A DNA stretch of 64,000 bases from the NCBI GenBank assembly GCA_010279815.1, contig QEOQ01000316.1, forward strand, positions 803,643-867,642, written 5' to 3'. Below are positions 1 to 12,500 of the stretch, piece after piece. The DNA comes from Brachionus plicatilis. Taxonomy: Eukaryota > Rotifera > Eurotatoria > Ploima > Brachionidae. How positions within the stretch are numbered: the stretch's first letter is position 1; each line of letters begins with the position of its first letter. Below the pieces are notes generated by a model that made no database searches, was not told where the DNA came from, and saw only the letters and a program-made list of their open reading frames with translations. Made by a program: the position numbers and the translations under genes.

Positions 1-140
1 GCAGAGTTTTGCAGAATCAGTATATTGGTGGTACAAAGGATGTTTCAGATGCTACAATTTACAGAACATGTTTTGCTCCTTCAGAACCTGAGCTTTGGCC
101 TTTTTTATATCTTGTATTTGTTTTTTGTACCAAAATTCAC
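1..140. repeat. Truncated arm of a palindromic MITE-like element
   Basis: The reverse complement of this stretch matches 47367-47500: both have a GTGAATTTT(A/G)GTACAAAAA terminus, then blocks resembling AAAACATG(A/T)TCTGTAAATTGTAGCA. It is therefore one arm of an element of the GTGAATTT-terminated palindrome family, cut by the window edge. Full copies of related architecture are at 9250-9532, 45384-45724 and 56418-56758. No coding potential is seen. From 141 to 501 I see only AT-rich DNA. Confidence 0.6.
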
Positions 141-501
141 AATGCCGTATAATTGCAGCTTTTGAGATTGTGCGTGATCATACACAAAAGTGACATTTTG
201 AGAATTGCATCGAAGATCTTAAATAAATGATTGTTTTAAAAAAAAATTAATAAATTTTTGTTGATGATAATAATTTTATTTCATAAAGAGCAATTTTTTT
301 CCTCATTTACTAAATAAGCGATAGTAGGAGAAATTCTAGCATCATTGGAACAAAAATCAATATAAAAAAACCCAAACTCAATAAATTTGATTTTGACAAA
401 TAATCTAAAAGTCTAATAAATCTTGATAAAATTTAAAAATAAATATAACTAATTCCTGAAAAATAAATCTAAAAAAATTTATCAAAAAAAAAAAACCCAA
501 A

Positions 502-1923
502 ATGCCAAGTCATCATGTTATTTTTATTGTGTACATGTCATTGCTGTCCATATTCGGCACTGTGCTCAACTTGGCCATTCTCCTGGTATACAAAAACCGA
601 ACTAGTTCGAACGCATCTGTTTTCCTGCTCTGGTCATTGGCTTTGGTCGACCTTCTCATATCCGCTTGCGTAATTCCAATGACTATTTTTTCCTCCACAG
701 AACATTTCTACATCAATGACGTATTCTATTGTGGCCTCATATACTTCATGCGCTATTTCTGCAGCTCAATGTCATGCGTCCTACTGGGCCTCATCGCTCT
801 GGAAAGATACAAGACCATCAGCGCCAAAACCATGACACGGCTTCGCTTTCTGCAAAAGAGCCTCGTATACAACACAAAAAGAGCGATTGTAGTCGCTGTG
901 GTCCTTTGTTTTGTCACTGCTGTCTGGTGTTTTGTCTTCTACCAGCCCAGTCAATCACTCAAGGCTTGTGTGCCCAAAATGCAAATTTTAATCTTCAGCA
1001 CCACATTATCCTTCCAGACCTACAGTATCTTTTGCATAGTTGTTCTGACTTTTATCATGATGGGAATGATAGTCCTTTACATTAAGTCCTATTTGGTGGT
1101 CAAACAAGCAACTAATAGGATATTTATCAAAAATTTGGATTCTTATCAGCCCAAAAGATCACTTCTGCTTAATTTTCTGGTTCGCTTTACCAACTCAGAA
1201 AATTCCACTGGCAATAAATGTGAAACAGATTTGACTCAAATATCGGACGAGCCAACTGGTAAAGTTGACAATGAACCAGTGCCCAAGAGTGTGTTCGATT
1301 TTAGATACAACTATTTTATGACTACAAACAGCTGCATCCTGAGCGAATCGTACTCTGCCGATTTGCCTAAATCGTGCTCGTACGAATCGTTCAGGACCGA
1401 GTCTAAAATCAACACTATTAGTGAGAGTGTTGACCAGAAACCGACGGCTATTAAAATCAATGAAATAGTCAAAGATAATTTGAGGTTCAAGGCGCAGAAT
1501 TATGTTTTTAGAGAGCAAAAGCCGGCCAAAAATGTAGCGCGTCTTTTTATGGTAAATGGTGAGCCAAATCAAGCAGTTAATCAAAAGGTGGCGGATCTAG
1601 ATGAGATGGCTCAGGAACAGCCGTACATTTTTAGAAAGCGAATGTCAAATTTTAGTGTTTGGAATTCGTTTCTGAGAAAAGATTGGAAAGTGGCAAAAAT
1701 GTTTTTCCTGGTGACTGTTATTTTTGTGCTTAGTTGGATACCATGGGTGTTGTCTACTCTGGAGATCATTCAATACAACATATTCTGGTCCAATTTGTAC
1801 ATGCTAAATAATATAATCAATCCTATAATTTACTCATTTTTGAGTAAAAGTTTTCGAAAAGATTTTTTTGTTCTGGCCAAAACTCTAAAGAAAAATAAAT
1901 TTTTGAACTTTAATTTTTGTTGA
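502..1923 (+). CDS. Rhodopsin-family (class A) G-protein-coupled receptor, intronless
   Basis: A single 473-codon frame encodes a seven-helix receptor of the plasma membrane. Visible landmarks: TM1 with GTVLNLAIL (G..N), TM2 with LALVDLL, Cys at the start of TM3, ERY at the TM3 end (the DRY-type switch that couples to G protein), TM6 with LSWIPW, and TM7 with NNIINPIIYSF followed by a basic SKSFRKDF helix 8. Loop 3 is unusually long, about 190 residues between TM5 and TM6, and is rich in Ser/Lys, suggesting phosphorylation or arrestin regulation. The N-terminus is only about 8 residues, which fits a small-ligand or peptide receptor with little extracellular domain. AATAAA lies about 15 bp past the stop. 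The ligand cannot be told from sequence; a peptide or amine receptor is most likely. The ATG follows an A-run and is the first in frame. Confidence 0.9.
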   Translation: MPSHHVIFIVYMSLLSIFGTVLNLAILLVYKNRTSSNASVFLLWSLALVDLLISACVIPMTIFSSTEHFYINDVFYCGLIYFMRYFCSSMSCVLLGLIALERYKTISAKTMTRLRFLQKSLVYNTKRAIVVAVVLCFVTAVWCFVFYQPSQSLKACVPKMQILIFSTTLSFQTYSIFCIVVLTFIMMGMIVLYIKSYLVVKQATNRIFIKNLDSYQPKRSLLLNFLVRFTNSENSTGNKCETDLTQISDEPTGKVDNEPVPKSVFDFRYNYFMTTNSCILSESYSADLPKSCSYESFRTESKINTISESVDQKPTAIKINEIVKDNLRFKAQNYVFREQKPAKNVARLFMVNGEPNQAVNQKVADLDEMAQEQPYIFRKRMSNFSVWNSFLRKDWKVAKMFFLVTVIFVLSWIPWVLSTLEIIQYNIFWSNLYMLNNIINPIIYSFLSKSFRKDFFVLAKTLKKNKFLNFNFC

Positions 1924-3461
1924 TGATTTTTCTAGTGAATAAATATAATTTCGAAAAGCTATAAAATTTTATTTTAGAGAAAAAAAAGAATAAGAAAAAT
2001 TAGCAGAAGAAAAAACTTGAATATGTAAGTCTTAGAAAATGAACTTTTAAAAAAAGAATTTTTTTTTGATTCATTTTTTTCGGCAAAAAGAAGCTTCAGG
2101 TCAAATTTTAAGATCAAAACGATGATTTAAAACTTTTAAACTTTATTAATCAAATGATTTAGATATTTAGAAAATATATATGATTCTGTAATAGTAATAA
2201 TAATCGTTCTAGTAATAGTAATAGTTCTATTAGGAAATTAACATCAAAATGACTTTCCTCTAATTAATTTAAAAAAAAAACTATCAATAATTTAAATAAT
2301 TCAGTAATTAAAATTCATAACATTCATTCATTCAAGCTAAAATAATTATATATTTCTGTTTAAACAAATTATACAATTTAAAACATTTAAAGTTTTTATT
2401 AAGATTAATTAAAAAATTATGTATGAAAATAAACTAGACATAAGATGTCAAGTAATTTGATCTTAAACTTGAATTTTCCAGGGTTCAGATAAAACATTAA
2501 TAACTTTTTCAAAATAAATTTTTTTAAAAATTTTTAATATTCTAATATTTCGTTAAGTTTTCATATTTTAATCGCTCTGCCCAAGATAAAAATCGCTCCC
2601 AACTTCACTCTTCCCTAATTTAGTCATTCTAGTTCTTTTTTTTTCAAATTATACAAGTCATTTTGAAAATAACTAAATAATAAAAGTAATACAAAAATTT
2701 TAAAAGATTCAAGAATGATCAAAAACAAGATAAACTATCAAATAGAGAAAAAGTGTTGTAATGAATATTTGCGAACAGTTAATCAAAATTCTGTGGGTTT
2801 AAATTTTTTAATATATTATCCATAAAATTTTTCTATAAAAAAATTTTTAACTCATAAAACAATTTAATTAATTTAAGTGAGTCCAAAAATTAAAAGTTAT
2901 ATTTAAAAAAGTTCAATATAAAAAGTCAAAAATGTAGTAGGAGTACTACTTACTCTTGCTAATACTACTATTACTACTACTACTAAATATGTGCAAATTT
3001 TTGATTGATTTTTATTTTTAACTGGAATTTCTCACAAATTTAAAAATAAAAGTTTATTTGTAATAATATTTGACTAAATTAATTAATATGTCTAGGAAAA
3101 ATTTAAACAATTTTTATAAAAGTATAACTCTTTTTCTAGAACATTTTTTAATAAGTTCTGGAATAAAAATAAAAAAGAATTAAAAGAGAATAATTTTATT
3201 CAAAAAGACATAGTGAAAATGGTCAATAAATTTTATATTCAAATATTCTAATTAAATTTTTTCTTAATTGTACAATAAATTATTCATACCAAAATTAATA
3301 AACTAAAAAAATACTTCGTAGACTTTTTGGACAATATGCTAGTAATGAAACACCTGAAGCGTTTTTACTCAATTCAAAATAAAATATTCAAAAATTATAA
3401 AAAAATTGCACCATTTGAAATCGTTTAAAATTTATTCACAATTTTAAAAAATTTATTAAAA
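1924..3461. other. Intergenic AT-rich region with one old MITE copy
   Basis: No gene is visible. A diverged, inverted copy of the GGCAAATTGAAGTTT element (see 20824-21367) spans about 2086-2480. It starts near CTTCAGGTCAAATTTTAAG and ends near TTTGATCTTAAACTTGAATT. The rest is low-complexity A/T sequence, probably containing the 3' UTRs of the converging GPCR and DOCK genes. Confidence 0.5.
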
Positions 3462-6400
3462 TCACGCTTGACTTGAGCTCACAGTTGTACTGTCCATGAT
3501 CAAACGAGCTAGTTGGGAATTGTTCAATTGGAGCTGATAAAGCTCAAAATCCTTAAAAAAACATTTAATAAATCAAAGAAAAAAATTAAATTCTAAAAGA
3601 GGAATATCTAATTTTAAGCCAGATTTACACTTTATTTTATTATTTAGCCTCCTTTCCTATAAAAGTTGGTTAAAAACAGTGATATCGAATAAACGTCGAC
3701 TAACCCCGTCAATTAACAACAAATTCCTAAAATTATTTTCCAATTCAGCGAATTTTTCCGACAGAATTCGATACATTTCCAGGTATTTATTTGTCTGATT
3801 TGAAATGCTGATAGCCGAATTTTTTGAATTTAACTGCACATCCGCACACGATTCGGTTATCTTCTTGCTCAGTTGAAAGTACAAATCGATTCCTTTTTTG
3901 TAGGAGTCTACCAAGCGTTTAAATGTAAGCTTGAATTTTTTCTTCAATTCTTTAGAGTATTTTGAATTGAACTCGTTTGGATCCAGAAAGGCTTCTGCAT
4001 AAGCCAATGGTCCCTTGTGTACCTATGGTTCATATTTATTTGTTGTAATCAAAAAATGTGTACTCAAAGCTTACCTGGGGCATTATTCCGCCTTGAAGAT
4101 AAAGCTCTAGCAAAGTGATGTCTTTTTTCTTTAAAATACTCTCGAAATCTTCTATTTTGAGGCGAATTTCGTCTATTGCTGTCTCCAATGGATTAAGTTC
4201 TATAGGTTTTTCGTAGACAACTAAAATTCTTTTTTTCACATATGGAAACCAATTCGAAGCTTGATAAAATTTTAATTTTTTAAATTGTAAAACTAAATTT
4301 ATTTGAAAATTTTAAAGAAAAAAGCTAAATATTTAAAAAAATATTTAAGCAAAAGCAATAATAATTTCCTTCAAATAATCAAAAAATAAAACACATTTAA
4401 ATTTAATTTTTTTTTTGTATAATTTTTTACTTTTTTAAACTGAGATTTGATGCGTTTTTAAATTATTTTTTTACTTCTTTTAAACAGAATTATATGCAAA
4501 AAAATTAAAGATTTTTTAATGATCATTAAAATATACTAAAATATACTAATTTTGTTTTTAAAAAATTGTATACAAATATATACAATTTAGTTTAATTAAA
4601 TCTTTATTTTAAAGTTTTGAAATTTTTAAATTTTTGCTAATTTTCATTTTGAATTGTTTCAAAATAAACTTTTCAAAGCTTTTTTTCAAAATTTTTGAAA
4701 ATAGATTTTAATTTATAAAAATAAATTGAAATATTATTGCGAGTTTAAAATATTTTGTTCAAATTTCAAAAATGAAATTTCATCAAAAATTTTTCTTTGC
4801 AAAAAAATAAAAAATAAAAGATTTAAAATTTTCAAATAATTATAAAAAAATTAATAAATAAATCATTTTTTTCTGTTAAAAATAATTAAATTTCAATGTC
4901 TTTTTCATTTACATATAGATTCCTTAAATATTGATATAGATTCAGTTTACTTACACAAAGTTTATTTTATAATTATAATTGCTCTTCAGCATAATTTCAA
5001 AAATGCTCCTCAGGAACATAAAAAAATCGTGTGATTTTTTAGGAAATTAATCGACCAAAATCTATCGATATTTATCTGCATAAATTTTAACAATCTATTT
5101 ATATTAATAACTTAAAATAAATAAGGTACAAATGTAGAATTTCGCTATCAAAATAAATCAACATCGAATTCAATCCTCGTATTGATCTGTTTAAAGATAA
5201 AGAATTTGTAAATAAAACCAAAAATACAGACCAAAGAATTCAGAGAAGTGGTGCGTTATAGAATAGTTTTCAGTTGAAAATTAAAGACTTAAATATCTAA
5301 AAATTTTTTTTAGTGTTAAAAATTCATTGTGGCTAAAAGATTTTCTTAAAATCAATATTTTTTTACTCATAAATTTTAATTTCAAATAAAATACATTTTT
5401 ACTCTTAACACAATTTTTTTTGTTTAAAATTCATTTGTGGGGAAACAATCTCTTTGAAAGTAAATTATTTGGAAAAAAGTTCTTTTTTGAATATTAATTT
5501 CTCTTAGGCTTTTTAAACAGAATTTTAAGTATTTCACAGAATTCTTTTTTTAAGACAAATTTAAATAAATTAAATAAAAGGAATTTTTTTCTAATTCAAA
5601 AATGTCAACAAAATTAGTATAATAATTAAAAGACTATAAAATACTTTCAAGGATAATTTTTCTCTTGCACAAATTTAAAAGCTCTGCATGCTGTTGTGGT
5701 TGCAGCTCGATGCAATCATTATTGCAGTCTTTCTCTTTCATTTGATATGGAACTTCATAATAAAACTTTTTTAAATTATTGTTTCGCTCAAAATAGGTGA
5801 TCGGGCTTTCGAGTGTGTCATTTTCTTCAAAATAAGGCTGAACATAGGTCACTTGAATATAATTTTTAGATTCTGTATCTAGATTGAGTTCGTTAGGCTT
5901 GAAAAAAAAATCAAAATTTAAAAATAAAAATTTTTTTATTAAAATAAATAATTATTTACTTTTCTGCTATCGCTCAAAATTTCCACACTCTCTTTTTTAC
6001 CAAAGCGCTTCGAGTAAACCTTCCTCAAGCGATCACAAATTTCGAATAGTTTTGTATTGCCAGGCTCTTTGTAAATATAAACTTTGTTATTCTCTTGCTC
6101 AAAAGCTTTTCCGTAAAATGAAACACGGTAAAATGTAGCCAGTGGTTTGTCCTTGGAACGCTGATCACGTTCAGCCAAGTACGAGTACGCTTTTTGAATG
6201 TTTAAATGCGTTTGTTGTAGCTGTTCATAGTCACGGTTTGATTCGTATATAGCCACGACCAATTTGAATATATCCGGCATAAAATCATAGCGCTCTGCTA
6301 GTTTAAGCATTCCAGTTGATTTGTACAAATAGTCAAGCAATTGACTCTGGGTGTATTGTACCTGGTTCAAATCTGTCAACTGATAGTTATCGCCATTTTT

Positions 6401-6547
6401 GCTAATATCATTATTTTTGTTTATTTCTTCTTCAAGTTCAATATTAGGCGTAATTTTCTTGAAAACTTGACAGCCCAGAGTGTACATTCCTTGATGTTTT
6501 AGATTTTCAGCTATAAATGCTGCTATGTGTAAATAACAATGTGCCGC
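3462..6547 (-). CDS. DOCK9-like: exons encoding the DHR2 catalytic region and C-terminus
   Basis: Five exons (5960-6547, 5645-5897, 4075-4259, 3705-4022, 3462-3551) encode the DHR2 GEF domain. Recognisable blocks are KAERYD-like LAERYDFMPDIFKLV, YIYKEPGNTKLFEICDRL, YIQVTYVQPYF, FPYVKKRILVVY, LNPLETAIDEI, and GPLAYAEAFL. The Val that opens exon 3705-4022, just before HKGPLAYA, aligns with the DOCK9 nucleotide-sensor valine (V1951) that expels GDP, so the enzyme should be active. The short last exon ends in a Ser/Thr-rich tail (TTVSSSQA). The donor at 3704 (GGG|GTTAGT) is weak. The intron at 4260-5644 is AT-rich with nothing else visible. Confidence 0.88.
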
Positions 6548-9500
6548 CTTTTAATAAAGAAAAAAAATAAAAATAAAAATTCAAAATGAAGATAAATGGA
6601 AATAAGAAATATATATTTGTTCATTCTTTCTAATACTAGAAGAAACAAACGAGTCATTTGACTCGTTTTAAAAATTTTAAATTCTCAAATCTTTTTTTAC
6701 ACTATGTAGATTTTATTTTTTTCGGAATTGTAAAATTCAAAAGCAAATAGTACAAAAATTTTTAGTTTTTTAATAAATTAAAATTAAATTTAGTAAAAAA
6801 TATTTAAAAAAGTGCTGCAACATAGTGCAACATACTTTATTGCACCTTTTTTACCTAAAATAATTTTTCTAATGTAAAAAAAGACAAAAATAAAATATAA
6901 ATAAGTTTTCAATTGATTATTGATTTGATTTACTTAAAAAAAAGAACATAAAAATTTTATTTTAGGTAAAAAAGGTGCAACAAAGTATGTTGCACTATGT
7001 TGCAGCATTTTTTAAAATATTTTTTATTAATTTTAATTTTAATTTATTAAAAAATTAAAAATTTTTGTTTTATTTGCTTTTGAATTTTACAATACCATTT
7101 TTTTTAGGAAAAAATTTATTAATTTGTAAAAGGAATAATATCAAATAAAAAATTAATTGTCTAATAAATACCGTATTCCCTTGTTCGATAATGCAGCGCC
7201 ACAACCTAGAACACATCATTGGCGCAGGCGCTATACTAAATCTCGCCCATGTTAAATTCAACTTAACTTGTGTTGCATGCGCCAAAACCGTATTTCGGGT
7301 TGTGGCGATGCACTATATCCAGGGTCTTGAGAATGGTGCTGCATTATTTGAATGATTTAAAAAGAAAATATAAAAATAATTCAAGACAATATTTTTTTAT
7401 TTTAAATTCTTTTTTATTTTTAAACTTTAATGCCGCACCAAATACTTAATTAAAAAAAATTCTTTTTTTTTTTTTAAATATTATCCCTTTGCTAAACTTA
7501 AATAATGCAGCACCATTCTCAAGACCCTGGATATAGTGCATCGCCACAACCCGAAATACGGTTTTGGCGCATTCAACACAAGTTAAGTTGAATTTAACAT
7601 GGGCGAGATTTAGTATAGCGCCTGCGCCAATGATGTGTTCTAGGTTGTGGCGCTGCATTATCGAACAAGGGAATACGGTATCAAATAATATTCAATAATA
7701 TATCAAATAATATTCAATTAATATCAAATAATATTCAATTAATATCAAATAATAAATTAATTGTCTAATATTTTATTAATTGTCGAATAAATGATCAAAA
7801 AGTCATGTCAATAATTAAACAGTTCAGATATCAATTTAATCCAAGATTTCCCAGCAGCAGCGTGTACCGTATCACTAAATCAAATTCGTCGAACAGGTAG
7901 ACCAGCAAAAAAGAAAAAGGCTTTGTTCAGATAATTTAATATATTTTATAAATTTGATTTTTTTTATAGACATTTAATATTTTATATGGTAAATTAAAAA
8001 AATATGTGACATTTAATCTTCTAGTGCTAATGCTTTCCAATAATTAAATATAAATCTTTTTTTAACTCATTAAAAAAATACTAAATACTTTACAATTAAC
8101 AAAATGCTTTCACTTTTTACGATAATTGTAATTTAAATTTTTAAATTTTTTAAATTTAAGAGAGTATTTAGCTTAATTTACGTAGATAATTTCTTTTCAA
8201 CAAAAAATTATTCTTACATACTGTTTTGATTTTCTTTAAATAAAAATATCATTAAAGCAGGTCTATTTATGGAACATTGACTTAATATTAATTTATTAAA
8301 GCTTAGTTAGGATATATTTTTTTTTTATTTTTTGTATCATAAAATTTGTTTAAAATTAATATATGTAAGTAATATTTTTTTAATCAAAAATAAGTTATTT
8401 AAATTAAAGCTTATTTATTTAATTATTTAATAAATTGTTCGGATTTGGTTTTTTTTTTTATAATAAAACTAATCTTTCTTAGCTTAATTGTTATTTCTTT
8501 TCCTAAAACATGTTCCAGATTGATAATAGATTTAAAATTGATTTTATCTGTCAAAAAAAAACAAAAACAGAGCAGAAAAAATGAGCAACAAAGGCACTGT
8601 TAATTGCCTAAATCTAAATTATCTCTTTTATTAAAAAAGTTATTCTAGTTTATCTGAATTGAAACGAACTTCACAACCCCAAAGAAACGTGGTTGAAAAG
8701 GCTACCTCGTGACCAAAATGGTAAAATTATTAGGCAAAATAAAAAATAAATGTTTTTATACAGTTTTTTTTGGCTATTAAATCGAATTTTTTAATTTTAA
8801 ATTTATTTTTAATTTTTAATCGAATTTAACTCTACAATTTTTTAAGTTTATTGCAAAATAAATTCGAAATTATTCTAAGAATAAAATCAAAGTTTTGCGC
8901 TTAATCTTAGTTTAAAGTCAGACGTCAAGGTTTATTCTAAAAAAAAATAAAAAAATTTTATAACATGGTTTCGATGGTTTTAGCTCCGTATGGAATAAAC
9001 CCAAATTTTGACATTGTTCCAAAAGTAATGGTCACGAGTTTACGGTAAAAAAATTAATTAATTAAAGATTTAAAAAGAAAAGAGAAAAAAATAGGATTTT
9101 CTTAAATTTTCATCTAACTAGTTTATTTTTATAACTTAATCTTGGTTTTATAGTAAAATAAAATTTTAAGCACATCAACCACCTTAAATTCGAATTTTAA
9201 AATGGTTTTTTAATAAAATCACTATTTAAAATTTACTTTAATTGACAATGTGAAATTTTAGTATTTTAGTACAGTACAAAAAGTAAAAACGTTATAATTT
9301 TTTTCTAATTGTGCAAAAAAGATTCTGCAAACAGTAAAATATTGTAAAAATTTGTACAAACGAATTCCAAGCTCTGCAAAAACTTTGCAATTTGCAGATT
9401 TTTGCAGATCTAAGAATCAGTTAGTACAAATTTGCACAATATTGTACTGTTTGCAGACTCATTTTTGCACAATTAGAAAAAAAATATAACATTTTTACTT

Positions 9501-12500
9501 TTTGTACTGTAATTTTTACACTAAAATTTCACATTGCCTTTAATTAAATTTTCAGCAAACTCTAAGAATTTGAGCTTGCTTTTTATCGTTTTATGATGTA
9601 AAAATTTAATTAATGATTAATGCATAAATTTTCTAGATTAATTAAAAGTAATTTTAGCTTGAAATAATTTTTTCTTTTAAAATTCAAGTAATTTAGCTTA
9701 ATTCTAATTTTATGATATTGATTTTATAGATAGAAAAAAATTAAAACAAAATTAATTATATGAGTGGCTTATGCTATTTTCAGAAAAAAAATGGAAAAAT
9801 TGATACCAATGCTGGCAAAAAAAAAATTTATTTTGTTTCCTTATTCGCTTCTAGTTGAGTAAAGGATCATGTTTTAAAACTTACTTCTGAATAATTTTTG
9901 TCATGTATGTGAATTGAAGCCATTGACTCCAGCCACGTGCGTCTCAGTTCCAAACAATTGGCATAAGATTTAGCCAAACAATACTGGGAATCAATAAGCA
10001 TTTCAGTGTCATTCTGGAAGCTTTTCATTTGAGCTGTGGCCAAGAAAATGTTTCTTATTCTCTTGGTCAAATCGTCGACTTCAAGTGAAAATCTGGAGTT
10101 CAAAAATATTTGGTCATTGAAAGCCAATTGATTAATTATGGACAAACATTCAAGTATTTCCCAATTGCCTGACAACTTCATTTTACCAATCAGTTGACTC
10201 ACCGATATAATGGTCTGGGAATGCACTCTGGATATGGATTTTAGCCGAGTGTGCTCATAATTTTTGCGCAGCAGCATATATATAAGAACACAGGCCTCGA
10301 GTCTAATCGACTCGAACTTAGAGTTAAAACACTTGAGAGTCTCCATGCAAATGCTAAAGCACTGAGTTGCTTGTCCATCGAAGAAAACCGATGGCAGTTT
10401 GATGATTAGATGTCTCAGAGCAGCGAAAACCCTCAGCTTGACCAGTTCGGATTGATTACTCTGAAGCATGTAGAAGTACATGTCCAGAACTTTTTTGCAT
10501 ATTGAATTATCTCCATTGTTTTCTTGTAGTTTATCTTTTTGGTGTATTAGCACAAATGAGAGGATGTTGAGAACAGTTGCGCTCACTTGATGGCACAAAT
10601 TAGACTCGATCAAGATGGAACGATTGATTTTTTTCGAGTCTGCTTCGGCGCGAATTTGAGGCGCTGTACCAACTGCCATTGATTTGGTCATTTGAGTGTT
10701 TCTGTTCATTGATGCTGATCGATTCGTGAACATTATTGCACTAGATGATATTTTATCTAATAGTTCTATGTTCGAAATTCTGTTGCTGATTTCGTTGCGC
10801 GGCGATTTTATCATGGCCTTTATGTCTTGGCCTCTACTAATTGCACTTAAAAAATTGACAATTTTATTTTTTTTCTACGTGATTTTGAAAATAAAAATTG
10901 AATTTGATTTTAAATTTTTTTAATTGATTTTTATGTAAGCTTCCAAATTCGGCAAAAATTTTACATTCATAGTAAAGTTGTGATGCTAAAATTAAGTTTA
11001 ATTAGCCTATTTATTAAGATATTTTAATATACATATTTGATACCACCTTAAATGAGGATGACAAAATAAAGAAAAAATAAAATATGAAAAAATTAAGAAA
11101 AGATAAATTTAAATAAAAGGGTGACAGCTTACACTTGTTTAAATATTTGAGAATAAAGGAAAAAGAGCATTAGAAAAATTTTTTTTATTTCTTTAAAATT
11201 TTTAATTTAATTAAATTTATTGTCAACAATAAGTTCATTTTTTTTATAAATTTTTTTCATTAAAATTTGAATTTTTTGTGTTAAGCATAATAAAAACCTA
11301 ATAAATTTTTTGATTTTTTTCCTTATTTAATTTAAATATTTTAAAATAAATTTTATTAATTTATAAATTTTTAAAAAGCAACAGAAAATTTAAACCGAGA
11401 AGAAGTTTTTTAGATTCGTCAAAAATTTTTATATATTTTTTTTACTAAATTGGCTTTGATTTAACAATTTTTAAATTATTTGAATTAGTTAATCAATGTA
11501 AACATTAGATTTTACAATTAAAAAATAGAAATTGTCAAAAAACTCTTATGTAAATGAAAAAGTTTTTTTAGGCCTCTCGAGTCATACTGGCTAAAAAAAT
11601 TCGGCCTTCTAGAGGATAAGAATACTTTTTTGATCAAATCTAATTAATTAATTGCAGTGATTATACCAAAAATTTTTTTAGCTCATAAAATCATTTTTTT
11701 TTTAATTTGTCCATTTTAAAAAAATTAAAAAATTGAGTTCGAATTAATATTTTGGAGTATTAATTTAGAATAAATGAAAATTGTTATTTTATGTTTTTCA
11801 AACTCGAAAAAAATAATTTTAAAAATTTATTTTTTCGAATAGAAATTTTAAAATTTAAAAATGAAATTTTGAAAAAAATTGGAAATTAAAAACTTCAATT
11901 AATAATTCTACTCTCAATGAGACATTCTAATTTTAATTAAATTTTCTTCATTTTACAAAATTTCAACAATCGGCTTAAAAAAATTACGAATCTAAATAAT
12001 TTCAAAGTTGTTTGGAAAATTATTATATTTTAAAAAATTTAAAATCTAAAATATTAAATTTAAATCTCGTCATTAAACAAGCTTAATTTTTACCCTTAAA
12101 ACTTTTCCATAAAAAAAATCTGATTTTAAAGTCAAGAAAACTTAACATTTTCAAAAAATAATTTTAAATTAAAATAATTAAATAATTACTTAAGCTTGTG
12201 AATATTTGATTTTCCCCGATATTTGAAAGTAGTCAGGCATAAATCAAGCAGAGTCAAAAAAGCGCTGAATTCACCATCATCATAATTGTACCATAGACCC
12301 AAAAGAGCGTCATCATTTAAATTTTTCAAAACAAATATCAAACATATCAATAAATCCTTAATTTCGCTTGAATCAAACTTGTCTTTTCTAGTAATCAGGT
12401 AAGACTTGGTGATTGATTGTTGCTCTAAATGACTCGGATTAATCGAAGCACAATTCGATGAATTATTATTCAGAGCAGTGATGTCACTTGGGTTGGTAGA

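Noticed and set aside
1195..1584. 129-codon minus-strand frame inside the first GPCR
   Set aside because: Antisense shad­ow of the receptor's long loop 3; the plus strand has clear receptor motifs.
2930..2990. TACTACTACTACTA microsatellite as a possible regulatory array
   Set aside because: Short imperfect trinucleotide run in A/T-rich spacer with no supporting context.
6640..7100. CRISPR-like repeats or bacterial operon features
   Set aside because: Repeats are paired inverted arms, not spaced direct repeats; the window is clearly eukaryotic with spliced genes.
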